Assembly: GCA_002245135.1 (NCBI GenBank)
Contig: NGBS01000589.1
Span: forward strand, 124,001-188,000
Source of the DNA: Proteromonas lacertae
Lineage: Eukaryota > Sar > Bigyra > Opalinata > Proteromonadidae
Length of the DNA stretch: 64,000 nt
Direction of reading: 5' to 3'
The translations under genes and the position numbers were made by a program. Below the pieces are notes generated by a model. The model did not search any database and had not been told where the DNA came from. It saw only the letters and a list, made by a program, of their open reading frames with translations. Shown here one piece after another: positions 1 through 11,004 of this stretch; the stretch's first letter is position 1; the number at the start of each line of letters is the position of its first letter.

Positions 1-2013
1 TTTTTTATACCCATAACCACGTTGATGCAATTGATAATGGAATTATTGAAATTTGTTTTTTAATTGAATCATCATAAGCTTCGTCATAATATCTCTTCGC
101 TAGTGGAAAATCTTGAACTGTACCTAAACCATATTCATACATAAAACCACTAATATAAATATATAAATAATAATATACAGATTATATTTTGCTTCAATTC
201 CTTCATCACTAATTCCAGTCATTGAAACACTCATATAATATTGAAAAGACATACCAAAATTGACACTTACACCACATTCACCATAATAATAACAATCTCC
301 TAACTTTAACAATGCTAAAATACTGTTCTGTTTACTGGCTAATTCTAATAGAGAAAGTGTAATATTTGCATACTATTCATAATGTATATATATATATATA
401 TATATATATACATTGGTTTTATTATCATATTCACCCCCTAGAGTAAATCCTTTCATTATTAACCAAGCTGCATTACTTTCAGCTACTTCATAACCTTCAT
501 TGGATAAGAATAAATATAATAATAATGAGAGACGATAATTACCTTCAACATAAGAATAATATGCTTTCTACAAAATAAAAATAAAAATAATAAACAACAA
601 ACAACAACAATATACTTGTAATAACGATGAAGATTGTCCCATTTCACATATATTTTTAAATATCTGAACAGCTCTTTGACAATTCTTCGGTGTTCCCATT
701 CCATATAATAACATATTACCTTGTTGATCCATTGCTGACAAATGCTGACGTACAGCACTCTGAGAAAAATACTTATAAGCTTGAATCCAATCTCTTTTAA
801 CATAACTTCCATTCAAATATAATACACCTAAATTGTATAATGCTTCTGAACTCTTTTTAGAGGCTTTGTTTATATATTCTATTGCTTTAGTCGTATCTCT
901 TTCTACTCCATATCCATTTAAATACATAAAGCCTAAGGCATTTAAACACGAAGTCTCATTCATTTCTTTTCCTTCATTTAATATTTCATATGCTTTATTA
1001 TAGTCTATTTCTTTACCTAATCCTTTTAAATACATTTTTCCTAAGAAATAATTGGCTTGATACAATCCATTCTAAGCATTAAAGAAATTAATATATAATA
1101 TACCTTTTTTGCTAATGTCAAATATTCAAATGCTTTTTTATAATCCTTAGAAGCACCTTTTATACCATAATAATAATATTGACCAATTATCAATTGTGCA
1201 TTTTTTTCTCCCATATGAGCCCTATGTTCTAGGTAATATATCATATCCTGCTCTTCACTTTGTGAATGTAATCTCTCGTTATTACTGAATTTATGCTTGT
1301 CGTAAGGAATGGAATTTCCATCTATGTACATATCAGCTGCATAATGTGCTGCTACACGGTAATAAGATGCTGACGTTTCACATGATTTATTGACGGTAAT
1401 ACCTTCATGGTATTTATATCCTAATATCATATTAGCTGAAGGATCTCCTCCTAAAGCTGCAAAGTAGAAGTATAACATTGATTTTTCATGATTTCTAGGG
1501 AAACCCATTATACCGTAATGGTAACTATTATAACAATAGTAAATATAGAAATATACAAGTGACCAATGTATCTTTGTGCTGTACTATTCCCATATTTTGC
1601 AGATTTATTAAAATATTCTACAGCTAAAGTGTCATTTATTATATTAGCTTCTCCATATATATAAATCTCTCCTAATTCACAATAGGAAGCACCTACATAG
1701 TGACCTTCACCTTTAGTTGATTCTTGAAAGTGTTTAATAGCTAAATCTATATTGGGATTTTCTTTGTGTCTAGTGCTTTATAAAAATCAACAAATATACC
1801 TTTGCAGATATCCAAGTTCATAATTTTGCTTTGCATATTTGAATTCTGATGTTTCTAGAATTAAGATTAATAAATAATGAATAATACCTTCAGAATTTGA
1901 TCCACTTGTGTCTTCTTCTGCTAAAATAGTGTCTAAAATGATAAATGCATGTGATAGATACTAATTAACAAAAGAACCAAACAAAAGTATGCAGCTGGCT
2001 TATGTAAATGCAT
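1..2013 (-). CDS. SEL1L: SEL1L/HRD3-like ERAD adaptor (3' end off window)
   Basis: Lumenal partner of the Hrd1 ubiquitin ligase in ER-associated degradation. Spliced exons give a tandem Sel1-like repeat protein. The first exon (ATG at 2013) encodes a signal peptide, MHLHKPAAYFCLVLLLINT, and the join across the first intron stays in frame. Segments match SEL1L/HRD3 rather than generic Sel1 proteins: ALGGDPSANMILGYKYHEG followed by SCETSASYYRVAAH (about 1350-1470), GTPKNCQRAVQIFKNICE (about 640-700) and YEYGLGTVQDFPLAKRYYDEA near the window start. Introns are 23-45 nt; one at about 378-420 is largely a TA run. The gene is truncated by the window edge, so the C-terminal tail and any membrane anchor are not visible. 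It starts 160 bp from the divergent kinesin. Family assignment is strong; individual splice sites are by eye. Confidence 0.88.
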
Positions 2014-2172
2014 AAAAAGAAAAAACAAAGAAAAAGAAAACAAACTAAGGCTTGGTAATTTTGACTTAACAAAAGTGTCAATTGGTTTAATTTGAAATTG
2101 AAAGAGTATCTGAGAATAATAATATCCTTATTGAATACAAATTGGCATTTTTAAAGTATAACTACTAAATAA

Positions 2173-3969
2173 ATGAATTACCACTCCAAATCTAGTGAAT
2201 TTAAAGTATTTTGAGAGTATATAGTGTATAGACATCTCGTGTTAAAGTAGCAATACGATGTAGACCACCATTTGAGGATGAATTAATTGATGGGAAACTT
2301 CCAGATATAATTCAGCTTTATCCCAAAGAATCAAAAATAGAAATCCATTCAAAAGATCCAACCATACAAAACAGAGATTTTTATTACGATTTAGTATTTC
2401 CAATCAGAATAAAACAAGAAAAAATCTTCTCATTTGTATTACTTTTATTAAATCTCTTTATAGATAGGTCAAAATATAATAGATGGAGTACTAAATGGTA
2501 TAAACGGTACAATATTAGCCTATGGTCAAACAGGAACAGGCAAAACATACACAATGGGATTATTAGATTCAAAATTAACTACAGAATCAAGTGGATTAAT
2601 TCCTTCAATGTTAATATATTTATTTAATTCAATATCTAAACTATCAAATAAAAATAAAAATAATAAATATAAAATAACCATGTCATTTATACAAATATAT
2701 ATGGAAAATATTCAAGATTTATTTACACCACCAAAAATTGAAGAAAAAGATGAAAATAATAAAAAGAATAATAAAAAGTTGAATAACAATATAAATATAA
2801 GAGAAGATAAAGAAAAAGGATTTTATTTAGAAAATATAAAAGAATTTCCAGTGGAAAATATTGATGAAGCATTGGAATTATTGACTTGGGGTTTGAAAAA
2901 TAGAATAATAAAATCAACAATGATGAATACTCAATCTTCAAGATCACATACAATTTTATCAATTAATTTAACACAAGTATAATAATATAATATAATATTA
3001 TAGTATATAAAAAATTCTGAAACAACAACTGAAATATCATCAAAATTATATTGTGTTGATTTAGCTGGTTCTGAAAGATTAAAACGAACAAATTCAACAG
3101 GAGTTCAACTACAAGAAGCGAAGTACATAAACAGCAGTTTATCTACACTGATTAAAGTGATTGTCAGTTTAACTGATAATGTCTCTACTCATATCCCATA
3201 CAGAGACAGTAAACTCACAACATATTTACAACCTTCTCTTAGTGGAAATTCAAATATTTATTTTTTAGGAACAATTAGTCCTTCTATTCTCGATTTACAG
3301 GAATCTTATAGTACTTTGCAGTTTTGTAGTAGATGTATGAATATTACAGTAAATCCAACAAGAAATATAAATATTGATTATATTACTTTGTGTAATAAAC
3401 TAAATGTATTTATTGTTTACTTTTATTATTACTATTATTATTTAGAAACAAATAAATCAAATGGAAATATCTTATAAAATGCATGAACAGGAAATTCGTA
3501 ATTATTATGAGAATCAAATCAACTCAATGCAGAGATATATAAATGAATTGGAAGAATCAAAATCAATTCCAACAAAGAATAATGGAATAACAAATTATCA
3601 TCTAAATATAATTAACAATAAAATAAATTCATTATATTCTCAAATATTATATCTAATGAATAATAATACAAACAGTAATTTACATTCAATCAAAGATTTT
3701 AATAATGATAATGATGTCTATATCTATATTGAAAATACAATCGACAAAATCTCTCATCTTTTATCAAATATTGATTTAAATGTAAATCAGAGTGTCAATA
3801 ATCAAGACAGATTAGCTAATTGGAGTTATGTATATTTATATCTTTCTAATTATATAATTTTTTATAGATGATTGAATATTTAGTGGCAATTAATTCAAAA
3901 TTAGAAAATCAAATTCAAAATAACTCAGATATAATCTCTTCTCCACCCAAACAATTAGAAAACAAATAA
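2173..3969 (+). CDS. Kinesin motor protein
   Basis: Microtubule motor ATPase of about 545 aa with an N-terminal motor domain and a short tail. Joining six exons across five introns (26-40 nt) gives, in order, VKVAIRCRPP, the P-loop GQTGTGKTYT, switch I NTQSSRSHT, switch II DLAGSERLKR and the HIPYRDSKLT microtubule-binding motif. After the motor (about residue 370) comes a basic, coiled-coil-prone Asn-rich tail with no recognisable cargo domain. The start at 2173 is the first ATG, eleven codons before the first intron. The tail is unusually short for a processive kinesin. I could not assign a subfamily. It shares a 160-bp promoter region with the SEL1L gene. Confidence 0.9.
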
Positions 3970-4479
3970 ATGATGAATTAATTTATAACATATTCTTTAT
4001 TATCCTCATTTAGTTATTCTATCATACTATATCTTCTTTATTATCTCCACTAATTCATCTGTAATGCTCGCATAGCTGTTTTACTTAATCAACCTATTTA
4101 AATGAAAAATATTTCATAATTTAAACGTATATAAACAACCATAATATTTATATACAGAAACATTATGAAAGTTAATATATGCCTGATTGAAACTGGTAAT
4201 ACAAAAATGTACTACAGTAAAGGATCAAGCAATATTAAAGTATAAGAATTTTATTATAATACATACATTTAAATGTCTACATAATGAGAAATTGAAAATT
4301 CAAAAATATGAATTACAAACATGTTTGAGTATAGAAATGTGAATTAAACATTTATCTCTTGTTAAAAGAAAATATAAATAATATTTTACATTTAACATCA
4401 ATAATCTACAAAATGAAAACAAACATTTTCATTTGAAAATAATAAATTACATAAAATTACACAATAAATAAATGCAACA

Positions 4480-5216
4480 CTAGCAAAAACACCTAGAACT
4501 CTTTGTTGTTTTAACTGTTTGTGTTTCTGAAAATGGCACTTCATATTGCTTTTTCTGCAGTTCTATACGATAGTCAATAATTGATCTTGTTAAACTCTCA
4601 AATAAATCCTCCAAATTTTCATTATTTTTAGCACTTACTTCTAAATGATCCTAGATAAATACATATATATAACTAAATTATACACAAAAACCATTCTCTT
4701 TACTCCATTTTGATATTGTATCTGGTGTTAGTTGAGATCTTGTATTTAAATCTGTTTTATTTCCTACTAATACCATTGGAATTGGTATATTTACATCAGA
4801 TTTCACCTATTAAATATATATTAATATAATTTTAATACATTATCTTTAAACTCTTTCTGCCACATTGGAACTGAAAGGTAAGATTTATAACTTGACACAT
4901 CATACACTATTATACATCCATCACTACCTCGAAAATAGGAGGTAGTTACACTGCGGTATTGTTCAGCACCAGCAGTATCCCATATCTAAATCAGAATAAA
5001 TAAAAAGCAAAAGTACTTGTAAATTATATTCACAATTATTAATGTGCATTTTTGTTGTAAACAAATCTGTGCCAATTGTTGGTTTATATGATTCAGGGAA
5101 TTGTTGTTCACAATATCTAAACAAAATAGAGCTTTTTCCAACTCTATAATATAAATTCTTTGATATTTATACCCATAATCACCTAAAATAATTATTTTAA
5201 AGCATCTATCGTTCAT
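4480..5216 (-). CDS. Rab-family small GTPase with altered catalytic Gln
   Basis: Membrane-traffic GTPase of about 206 aa in five exons. Seen after splicing: P-loop GDYGVGKSS, effector TIGTD, G3 IWDTAGAEQYRS, G4 VGNKTDL, G5 SAKN, and a C-terminal CFC that fits CXC geranylgeranylation. The WDTAGQE motif reads WDTAGAE, so the Gln that positions the hydrolytic water is Ala. In known Rabs, substitutions here lower GTP hydrolysis. The start at 5216 is chosen because it gives MNDRCFKIIILGD, the usual spacing to the P-loop. It is head-to-head with the Rab11-like gene, 140 bp away. The two have diverged strongly, so this is not a recent duplication. Subfamily not identified. Confidence 0.88.
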
Positions 5217-5356
5217 AAAAATCAAAAATACAAAAATTTATTTAAAAATTTCATTCGTTTTGTGTAATTAATGTAAATTATTTGTCAAGTTTACCCAATT
5301 TTTTCTCAAAAGATTTAAATTCTTCTATTTGAGTAATAAATTTAGAAATATAAAAA

Positions 5357-6051
5357 ATGCAAAGTAATAGTGATTATGATTATTTATTTAAAAGTATATT
5401 TACAGAAAAATGATAAAATCAATAGTTGTTCTAATTGGTGATTCAGGTGTGGGTAAATCAAATTTGCTATTACGATTCACAAAGAATGAATTTAATCTAG
5501 AATCAAAGTCTACGATTGGTGTAGAATTCGCAACAAAATCTGTAATTACAGAGGGAAAAGTAATAAAAGCTCAAATATGGGATACAGGTATTTTTTGTTG
5601 TACAATATATAATATATTAGCTGGTCAAGAAAGATATAGATCAATTACAAGTGCTTATTATAGAGGAGCAGTTGGTGCGTTATTAATTTATGATATAACA
5701 AAACATTCAACATTTGATGACATAGAAAGATGGCTAAAAGAGTTAAAAGATCACGCTGATGCAAATATAGTGGTGATGTTAGTAGGAAATAAATGTGATT
5801 TAAAACATTTACGTGCAGTCACAACAGAAGAAGCATCAGTATATGCAGAATCACACAAAATGGCATTTATTGAAACTTCAGCTTTAGATTCAACTGGAGT
5901 AACAACAGCATTTCATAGTCTTTTAACAGAAATATATCATTTAACATCATCCAGACATTTAATCAATGAAAATAAGTCTGGAATGCCTATACCTCAAGGA
6001 TCACAAATACAGTTAGATAATGATATGAAAACTCCAAGGAAATGTTGTTAA
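5357..6051 (+). CDS. Rab11-like small GTPase
   Basis: Recycling-endosome type Rab of about 209 aa. The true start is [12 protein letters not shown]; a 32-nt intron (5394-5425) then joins to [18 protein letters not shown], the classic Rab11/RabA N-terminus. A second intron (5588-5620) interrupts [11 protein letters not shown]. Also present are [26 protein letters not shown], and a C-terminal CC prenylation site. A longest-ORF reading would begin at an ATG inside the first intron (5410) and mis-annotate the N-terminus. The [24 protein letters not shown] stretch supports the Rab11 clade. The catalytic Gln is intact, unlike its divergent neighbour. Confidence 0.92.
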
Positions 6052-6166
6052 TATATATAAATAAATGTTCTTAAAATATTTTTTCTTAAGGTTTTATTTC
6101 TTCTATATATAAACAATGTATATATCATAATTAAACAAAATTAAATAAAAATAAAAATATTATTAC

Positions 6167-6974
6167 TTATTTTCTTCTAGTATATACATCAGGAGGTAAT
6201 GGTTCAGGTTTAGGTGGAATATACACTCCTTGAATTGGTAATCCAGTAATTGGATCATATCCCAGTCTATTCGTTTCCTGTTGTAAATGTTGAGCTCTTA
6301 AACCAGCACGATATCGCATAGCTTGTTCTTGGTTCTGTAATATCATTCCATCTCGATCATCTCCATATTTTAGAGTTATAACATCAAATGCTTCACCACT
6401 TTCATTCTTTTTAGCTTTGGTAGTGTAATCACGAAGGTAATCTAATCGTTCTTTGAGTTGTTTCGCTTCATCAGCCATGTGTTGATAACGTTGTTCATCT
6501 CTTTGGATATTAGCTTCTCTCATTCTGTCGTAATTTGCTTCTTGTCTTTCATACATGAAGTTTCTTCTTCTTTTTTCTTCTGCACAAAAGTCTGTATCAA
6601 ATCGATCATGTTCAGGTTGATAGCCTGGAGCAGTTGTGTCATATTGAACCATATTTCTACCAGTTGCTTCAATATCATATTTGTTAAATCCAAAACTTCT
6701 CTACATAATTATATTTATTAAGTTATACATTTGCTAACCTTTGCTTTTCAAGAGTTTCTTTATCAATTAACGCTTTTCTCTCCATTCTAGTCCTTGGTTT
6801 TATATTTTTGTAAGGAATGTATGTATCAGGTATCCAATGAAATCCACGTGGATTATTATGACTAACAGGACGATTACCTATTGGAATATTATAATCTGCA
6901 AGAACCTGTGCTCCAATTGCACCTAATCCTCCTCGTGATGGTGGATTACTTGATTGACTTGGGGGTCTATACAT
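6167..6974 (-). CDS. Conserved protein of unknown function, charged helical
   Basis: About 258 aa in two exons joined across a 31-nt intron (about 6693-6723). The N-terminus is Pro/Ser/Gly-rich. The middle (about residues 100-200) is a highly charged single helix rich in Arg, Glu and Gln. The C-terminus carries GYDPITGLPIQG and PKPEPLPPDVYTRRK. The GYDPITG type of motif occurs in several uncharacterised protist and flagellar proteins, but I cannot name a family. No signal peptide, membrane segment or catalytic motif is visible. It is divergent from SmD2 with only 89 bp between the two start codons. Confidence 0.75.
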
Positions 6975-7063
6975 TTTTCAATTTTTATTAAAAAAAACCG
7001 ACTTGAGGCTCGACCTTGATTTGACTTTTTTGCATTTTCTTACTTTTTTTGCTATTTCACAAC

Positions 7064-7513
7064 ATGTCAGTGTATATTTATTATTGTATTTTATATTTTA
7101 TAGACAAGAAGAGAAGAAAGTACAATATTATATATTCCTATTCTTTTTAGATGACTGAAGAAGAAGAATTCAGCACAGGACCTATGTCAATATTGCAACA
7201 GAGTGTGAAAAATAATACACAGGTAAAATATGCATTTTATATCATCTAGGTTTTGATCAATTGTAGAAATAATCATAAATTATTGTGTAGAGTAAAAGCT
7301 TTTGATCGTCATTGCAATATGTATATCAATTCAGTTATAGTATTATTTTGAAATAGGGTATTAGAGAATGTAAGAGAAATGTGGTCAGAGGTACCCAAAG
7401 GCAGTCAAGGAAAGGGAAGAGCAGTAAATAAAGATCGTTACATTAGTAAAATGTTCTTAAGAGGTGATTCAGTGATTATTGTTCTTAAAAACCCACAAGC
7501 AGCAGCTACATAG
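7064..7513 (+). CDS. SNRPD2: Spliceosomal snRNP core protein Sm D2
   Basis: Sm-ring subunit of the spliceosomal U snRNPs, about 107 aa. The spliced product reads [22 protein letters not shown], then [35 protein letters not shown] and [23 protein letters not shown], an almost residue-for-residue match to SmD2. There are five exons. The second (7104-7119) is a 16-nt microexon encoding part of QEEKK. The Sm1 and Sm2 motifs and the RNA-binding Asn are intact. The start is 7064, where ATGTCAGT precedes a GTATAT donor. Four introns in about 325 coding bases is exceptional density for such a small gene. Confidence 0.95.
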
Positions 7514-7601
7514 AAAATATATAAAATGTATAAACAAAAGGAAAGAGAGTTTTTAATTGTTATTATGATTTATATGGAATAGTTTTTTTGTTTTTCATCA
7601 T

Positions 7602-8187
7602 TTATTTATCATCTGAAGGTAATACTTTGTGTAACTCCTGCATCTCATCACAATTATGATAATAGGTGGTTAAAAAGTCTGATGGATTAATTATAAAATC
7701 TGGATGTGTCCACTTTATCATAGGAGGTAAATCTTTTGCATTTGTTGAATTACCCATAACTTTAGAAAATAATTTCTTTATTGTATTTGGATGACGATCA
7801 CGATATGACTTATGCACTTCTTCATAACGATCTTTCATTAGTTGAACTGATTTTACCATTTCATTTACGAATTGCTCTATTTGATCTATAAGTGGGAATA
7901 TATTTTCTAAATCCTTAGAGACTTGCACTAAGTCAGGAATATCTTGATTTATTAGTTTATCAGTACTATTTGCAAGCTATTGATATTTGATAAATTATAA
8001 TTCAATATTTAATATATACTGCATCAACTTGTTTTTCTGTAGTAGTTAATCTTGTTTTTGTATCATCAACTGATTCTAAAATTGTGCTTACAGTTTGACT
8101 AGTCTCAAGTGCGGTTTCTGTAAATAATTCTGAAACTGATGATGTTAATGATTTTAACAAAATATCAATCTGTTCATCACTATCCAT
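7602..8187 (-). CDS. Coiled-coil protein, possibly a BLOC-1 subunit 4-like factor
   Basis: About 179 aa from two exons joined across a 46-nt intron (about 7977-8022). The N-terminal 110 residues are helical. The stretch IFPLIDQIEQFVNEMVKSVQ resembles the core of BLOC-1 subunit cappuccino, which would place it in endosome-lysosome trafficking. The match is short and could be generic coiled coil. The C-terminal 60 residues (IKWTHPDFIINPSDF and following) have no assignment. The start at 8187 follows a promoter-like TCAAGCTT motif and lies 46 bp from the divergent TFIIF-beta start. Confidence 0.6.
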
Positions 8188-8198
8188 TTTTTTAATTC

Positions 8199-8220
8199 TC
8201 AAGCTTTTTGTTAAGTTTGA
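8199..8220. promoter_or_regulatory. CAAGCTT/AAGTTTGA promoter-like motif pair
   Basis: TCAAGCTT (8199-8206) and AAGTTTGA (8213-8220) occupy the 46-bp gap between divergent starts at 8187 and 8234. Confidence 0.5.
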
Positions 8221-8233
8221 TTGATTTAATTTC

Positions 8234-9058
8234 ATGGATAGATCAAAATTTGAGAAGTGTATTGAGAAGAAATATGATTTAGAAGTGAGTCCAACAGAAA
8301 CTGTGTTTATTGTCAAATTATCAGTATAAATTGAGCTATATTTCGTAGAAAGAACTAAAAGACTTATTTATGACTTTAGAAGGTATAAATTATTATCGTA
8401 ATATGATATAGAAGGTACAGTTATAGGAGAAATATCGTTTAATGAGAGTCAAACAGATAATATTGTATAATTTCATCCATTATATTATCAGGAGTATAAT
8501 GTTGAACTAAGTAAAAGCGTATTTTCAAAAGAATTACCTAAGAGATACACACTCGCTTTTCCTCGAGATTTATCACCTCAACATCTATTCTATTTTGATA
8601 AAAGCACTTGTCATTGGACATACAGAGTCAATAAATGCTTTACACTAAATCCAGTTGAGTCTTTATCATATCTAAATCAATTGAAACAAAGAACATTTAA
8701 TAGTACAGGTGGCATGATTAAAGCTCCAATATTGGATGAACCTTTATCAACAACACAATTACCATCATCTCAAGCTGATGAATTCTTTTTAGCGAGGAAA
8801 AGAAAGCTGGAAGAAAAAGAAGATATTTCTTCATATCAAAATAAACGAAATAAAATTGATTCTGGTGTTTTAATGAATCAAATATTTAGTTTATTTCAAA
8901 GTAAATCTCACTGGTCATTAAGAGAGATGAATGAAAAGCTTAGACAGCCTGATGAACATGTTAAACAGGTTTTATCACAAATTGCTAATTATATAACGTC
9001 AGGAGAACATAAAGGTGAATATGAACTTAAATCAGAATATGAAATAAAATATATGTAA
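8234..9058 (+). CDS. GTF2F2: Transcription factor IIF beta subunit (RAP30)
   Basis: General RNA polymerase II initiation factor, about 247 aa in four exons. The N-terminal dimerisation region includes VFIVKLSKELKDLF and EGTVIGEISF. The linker has KRYTLAFPRDLSPQHLFYF. The C-terminal winged helix (last 70 residues) contains LMNQIFSLFQSKSHWSLREM, KQVLSQIANY and YELKSEYEIKY, equivalent to RAP30 NTWELKPEYRHY. The gene would be missed by single-ORF calling because its first three exons are 60-75 nt each. Expected partner: TFIIF-alpha, not in this window. Confidence 0.88.
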
Positions 9059-9093
9059 TAAAATAGTAGTTATTATTATACTGTTTGTATATT

Positions 9094-9871
9094 TTACTTC
9101 ATAGCTTCATTAAATGCCTGAATAAATGCTAATTTTGGTTGAGCACCTTCTAAGATTATCTTATCATTGATAATATAGAAAGGAACACCGCTATTTTATA
9201 TAAAATTGAATAAAAGTCATAAATATACTGTATATCTAACTCATCCTTAGCATATTTATCTTTCTTTATAACATTAGCTGATAGTTCTGTACTATTCATA
9301 AATTCTTCCACATTTTCTAAACCAAATTCTTTACCTATTTTTATTAACACTTCTTTTAAACTTATATTATCACCTTTCTCGAAATAATGAACAAATAGTA
9401 ATTCTTTTAATTCACATTCTTTTTGCCAACATTTCTTTTCTAAAACATATTCCATTAAACGATGAGCATGAAATGTATTAGCCCATACACTATTTCATTT
9501 TTTACTATATACACACATATATATATACTTCCAACCTTTAAAAGTAATTCCATCTTTCAATGCACTTTCTTTCATACTGTGTGTCCAATAATCACCACCC
9601 CAACGACGATTATTATATCTTCAAATTTATTATATATACTCACTATACTTATAGTAATCTTCTCCCTCTAGAGGCACACTTGGATCAATCATATACTATA
9701 CCATTAATTATTTTATAAATACTGGATGATAAACGATTTCATATTCACCTTTGTATTGTTTTACAGCCTACTCGTATATTCTTATACTAATACTGAATCA
9801 AAATGTCTCTTGCCAATAAAACACCAAGGACAAGCAAAATCAGAATAAACATCGACTTTTAATACACTCAT
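9094..9871 (-). CDS. DsbA/FrnE-type thioredoxin-fold oxidoreductase
   Basis: About 215 aa spread over several short exons. The N-terminus reads MSVLKVDVYSDFACPWCFIG, giving a CPWC active site directly after the first beta strand, as in the FrnE / 2-hydroxychromene-2-carboxylate isomerase branch of the DsbA superfamily. The helical insertion (residues about 60-165) includes WANTFHAHRLMEYV, a FrnE signature. The cis-Pro loop GVPFYIINDKIILEGAQP follows in the last exon. No signal peptide is visible, so a cytosolic or organellar thiol-disulfide role is more likely than a secretory one. Exon edges around 9195-9240 and 9515-9800 are by eye. Confidence 0.82.
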
Positions 9872-10000
9872 AATCGAAAAAAACACTTTTCATTCAATTA
9901 AAAATATATTCGTTTCATTATTTAAATCACAAACATAAACGCATTAAATATATCAATATAGTGAATATAACAGTTAGTCAATATTCAAAAACTCCTTTTT

Positions 10001-10180
10001 TTATTCTTTCTTTACTTCTTCTGAAATTCCATCTAATTTGATTTGAAATTCTTTAATACAATCAATATTTCATTAAACAATTCATATTGTTTATTCTTTT
10101 TATCTCACGAACTACTGAAACATCTAAATCACTAACATCCATCACTTTTAACATATTGTTAAAATACTAAGTCCATCCAT
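10001..10180 (-). pseudogene. Small gene with broken reading frame (candidate)
   Basis: Read on the minus strand from an ATG at 10180, three overlapping frames together spell a plausible charged helical protein: NMLKVMDVSDLDVSVVREIK, then KNKQYELFNEIL, then DCIKEFQIKLDGISEEVKKE and a TAA at 10001. No combination of GT-AG introns I tried joins them; the shifts fall near short A or T runs. A tandem CAAGCTT promoter motif sits 60 bp upstream at 10241-10264, shared with the divergent gene at 10331, so this once was, or is, a transcribed gene. It is either a pseudogene with small indels or a place of sequence error. No family recognised. Confidence 0.4.
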
Positions 10181-10240
10181 TTTTATTTATCTACAATCAA
10201 CAAACGTATGTAAATCTAGTTTTACATAAAAAGAATAATC

Positions 10241-10264
10241 TCAAGCTTAAAAATACAAGCTTGA
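10241..10264. promoter_or_regulatory. Paired CAAGCTT promoter-like motifs
   Basis: TCAAGCTT (10241-10248) and CAAGCTTGA (10256-10264) lie between the broken gene starting at 10180 and the coiled-coil gene at 10331. Confidence 0.5.
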
Positions 10265-10330
10265 TTCTTTTTTATTCAAAATATAGAGTCGTTATCTATT
10301 TTTCGCCATTTTTCACACCAGAATATTAAA

Positions 10331-10840
10331 ATGTCTTTTAGTATGATTATTTGATGGAGTATACACATTATAGATGAAATTCATGAAAATTTTCGTTTAT
10401 CTGATGATTTTGAAATAAAAAATTTGGATAAGTGGATGAAATTAAAGGATATGGTTAGTTACGGTATAGTTAGTTATTTATATAATAGAAAATGAAAATA
10501 ATAATGAATTGCCTGGTGATTATGAAAATTATAATATTATATATCAGAAACTATTAAAATCTACTCTTTTAGAAAAGCAACTTGAAAATGAAGAATTGAA
10601 ATCTGTATATAAATGCAATATTTACATTTGTGCTAGGCTGAATCAATAGAAGCAATGATAAAAGCTAAAAGACAAATTGCTTTGTTAAATGACATAAAGA
10701 AGCATCAAGAAGAAGAGGAAAAGCTTAAGAAAGAGGAGGACAAAGAAAAAGCTAAAATTGAGGAAGAGAAAGCGAAATTAGAAAGAGAAAAAGAAGCAAA
10801 TATTGATGATGAATATCACAGTGATGAAGAAGATAGTTAA
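10331..10840 (+). CDS. Small acidic coiled-coil protein
   Basis: About 140 aa assembled from four exons. It begins MSFNEIHENFRLSDDFEIKN, continues ENYNIIYQKLLKSTLLEKQL, then a Glu/Lys-rich single helix (residues about 90-130) and ends DDEYHSDEEDS. Introns use GTAT donors; the second (about 10462-10486) requires the exon to continue through MVSY, which restores frame. There is no enzyme motif and I do not recognise the family. The helix composition is typical of scaffold or cytoskeletal linkers, but that is composition only. Confidence 0.65.
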
Positions 10841-11004
10841 TAATCAACTAAATTCACTCGCGCTGAATAATATTAATAATTAATTTATATGTAATGCTCT
10901 TTTGTTAATGCTAATTTTATAAAAATCATTTTATGGCTTGATTTGGTTTGAGTTCCTTATTTTAATTTTATTTATTTTTATTGTCATATATCTATAAATC
11001 AATT

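Noticed and set aside
378-410. TA run as a telomere or recombination site
   Set aside because: It lies within a clean GT-AG intron of the SEL1L gene and the exons on both sides join in frame.
5410-5425. Start of the Rab11-like gene at the ATG at 5410
   Set aside because: It lies inside an intron; splicing from 5357 gives the standard N-terminus.
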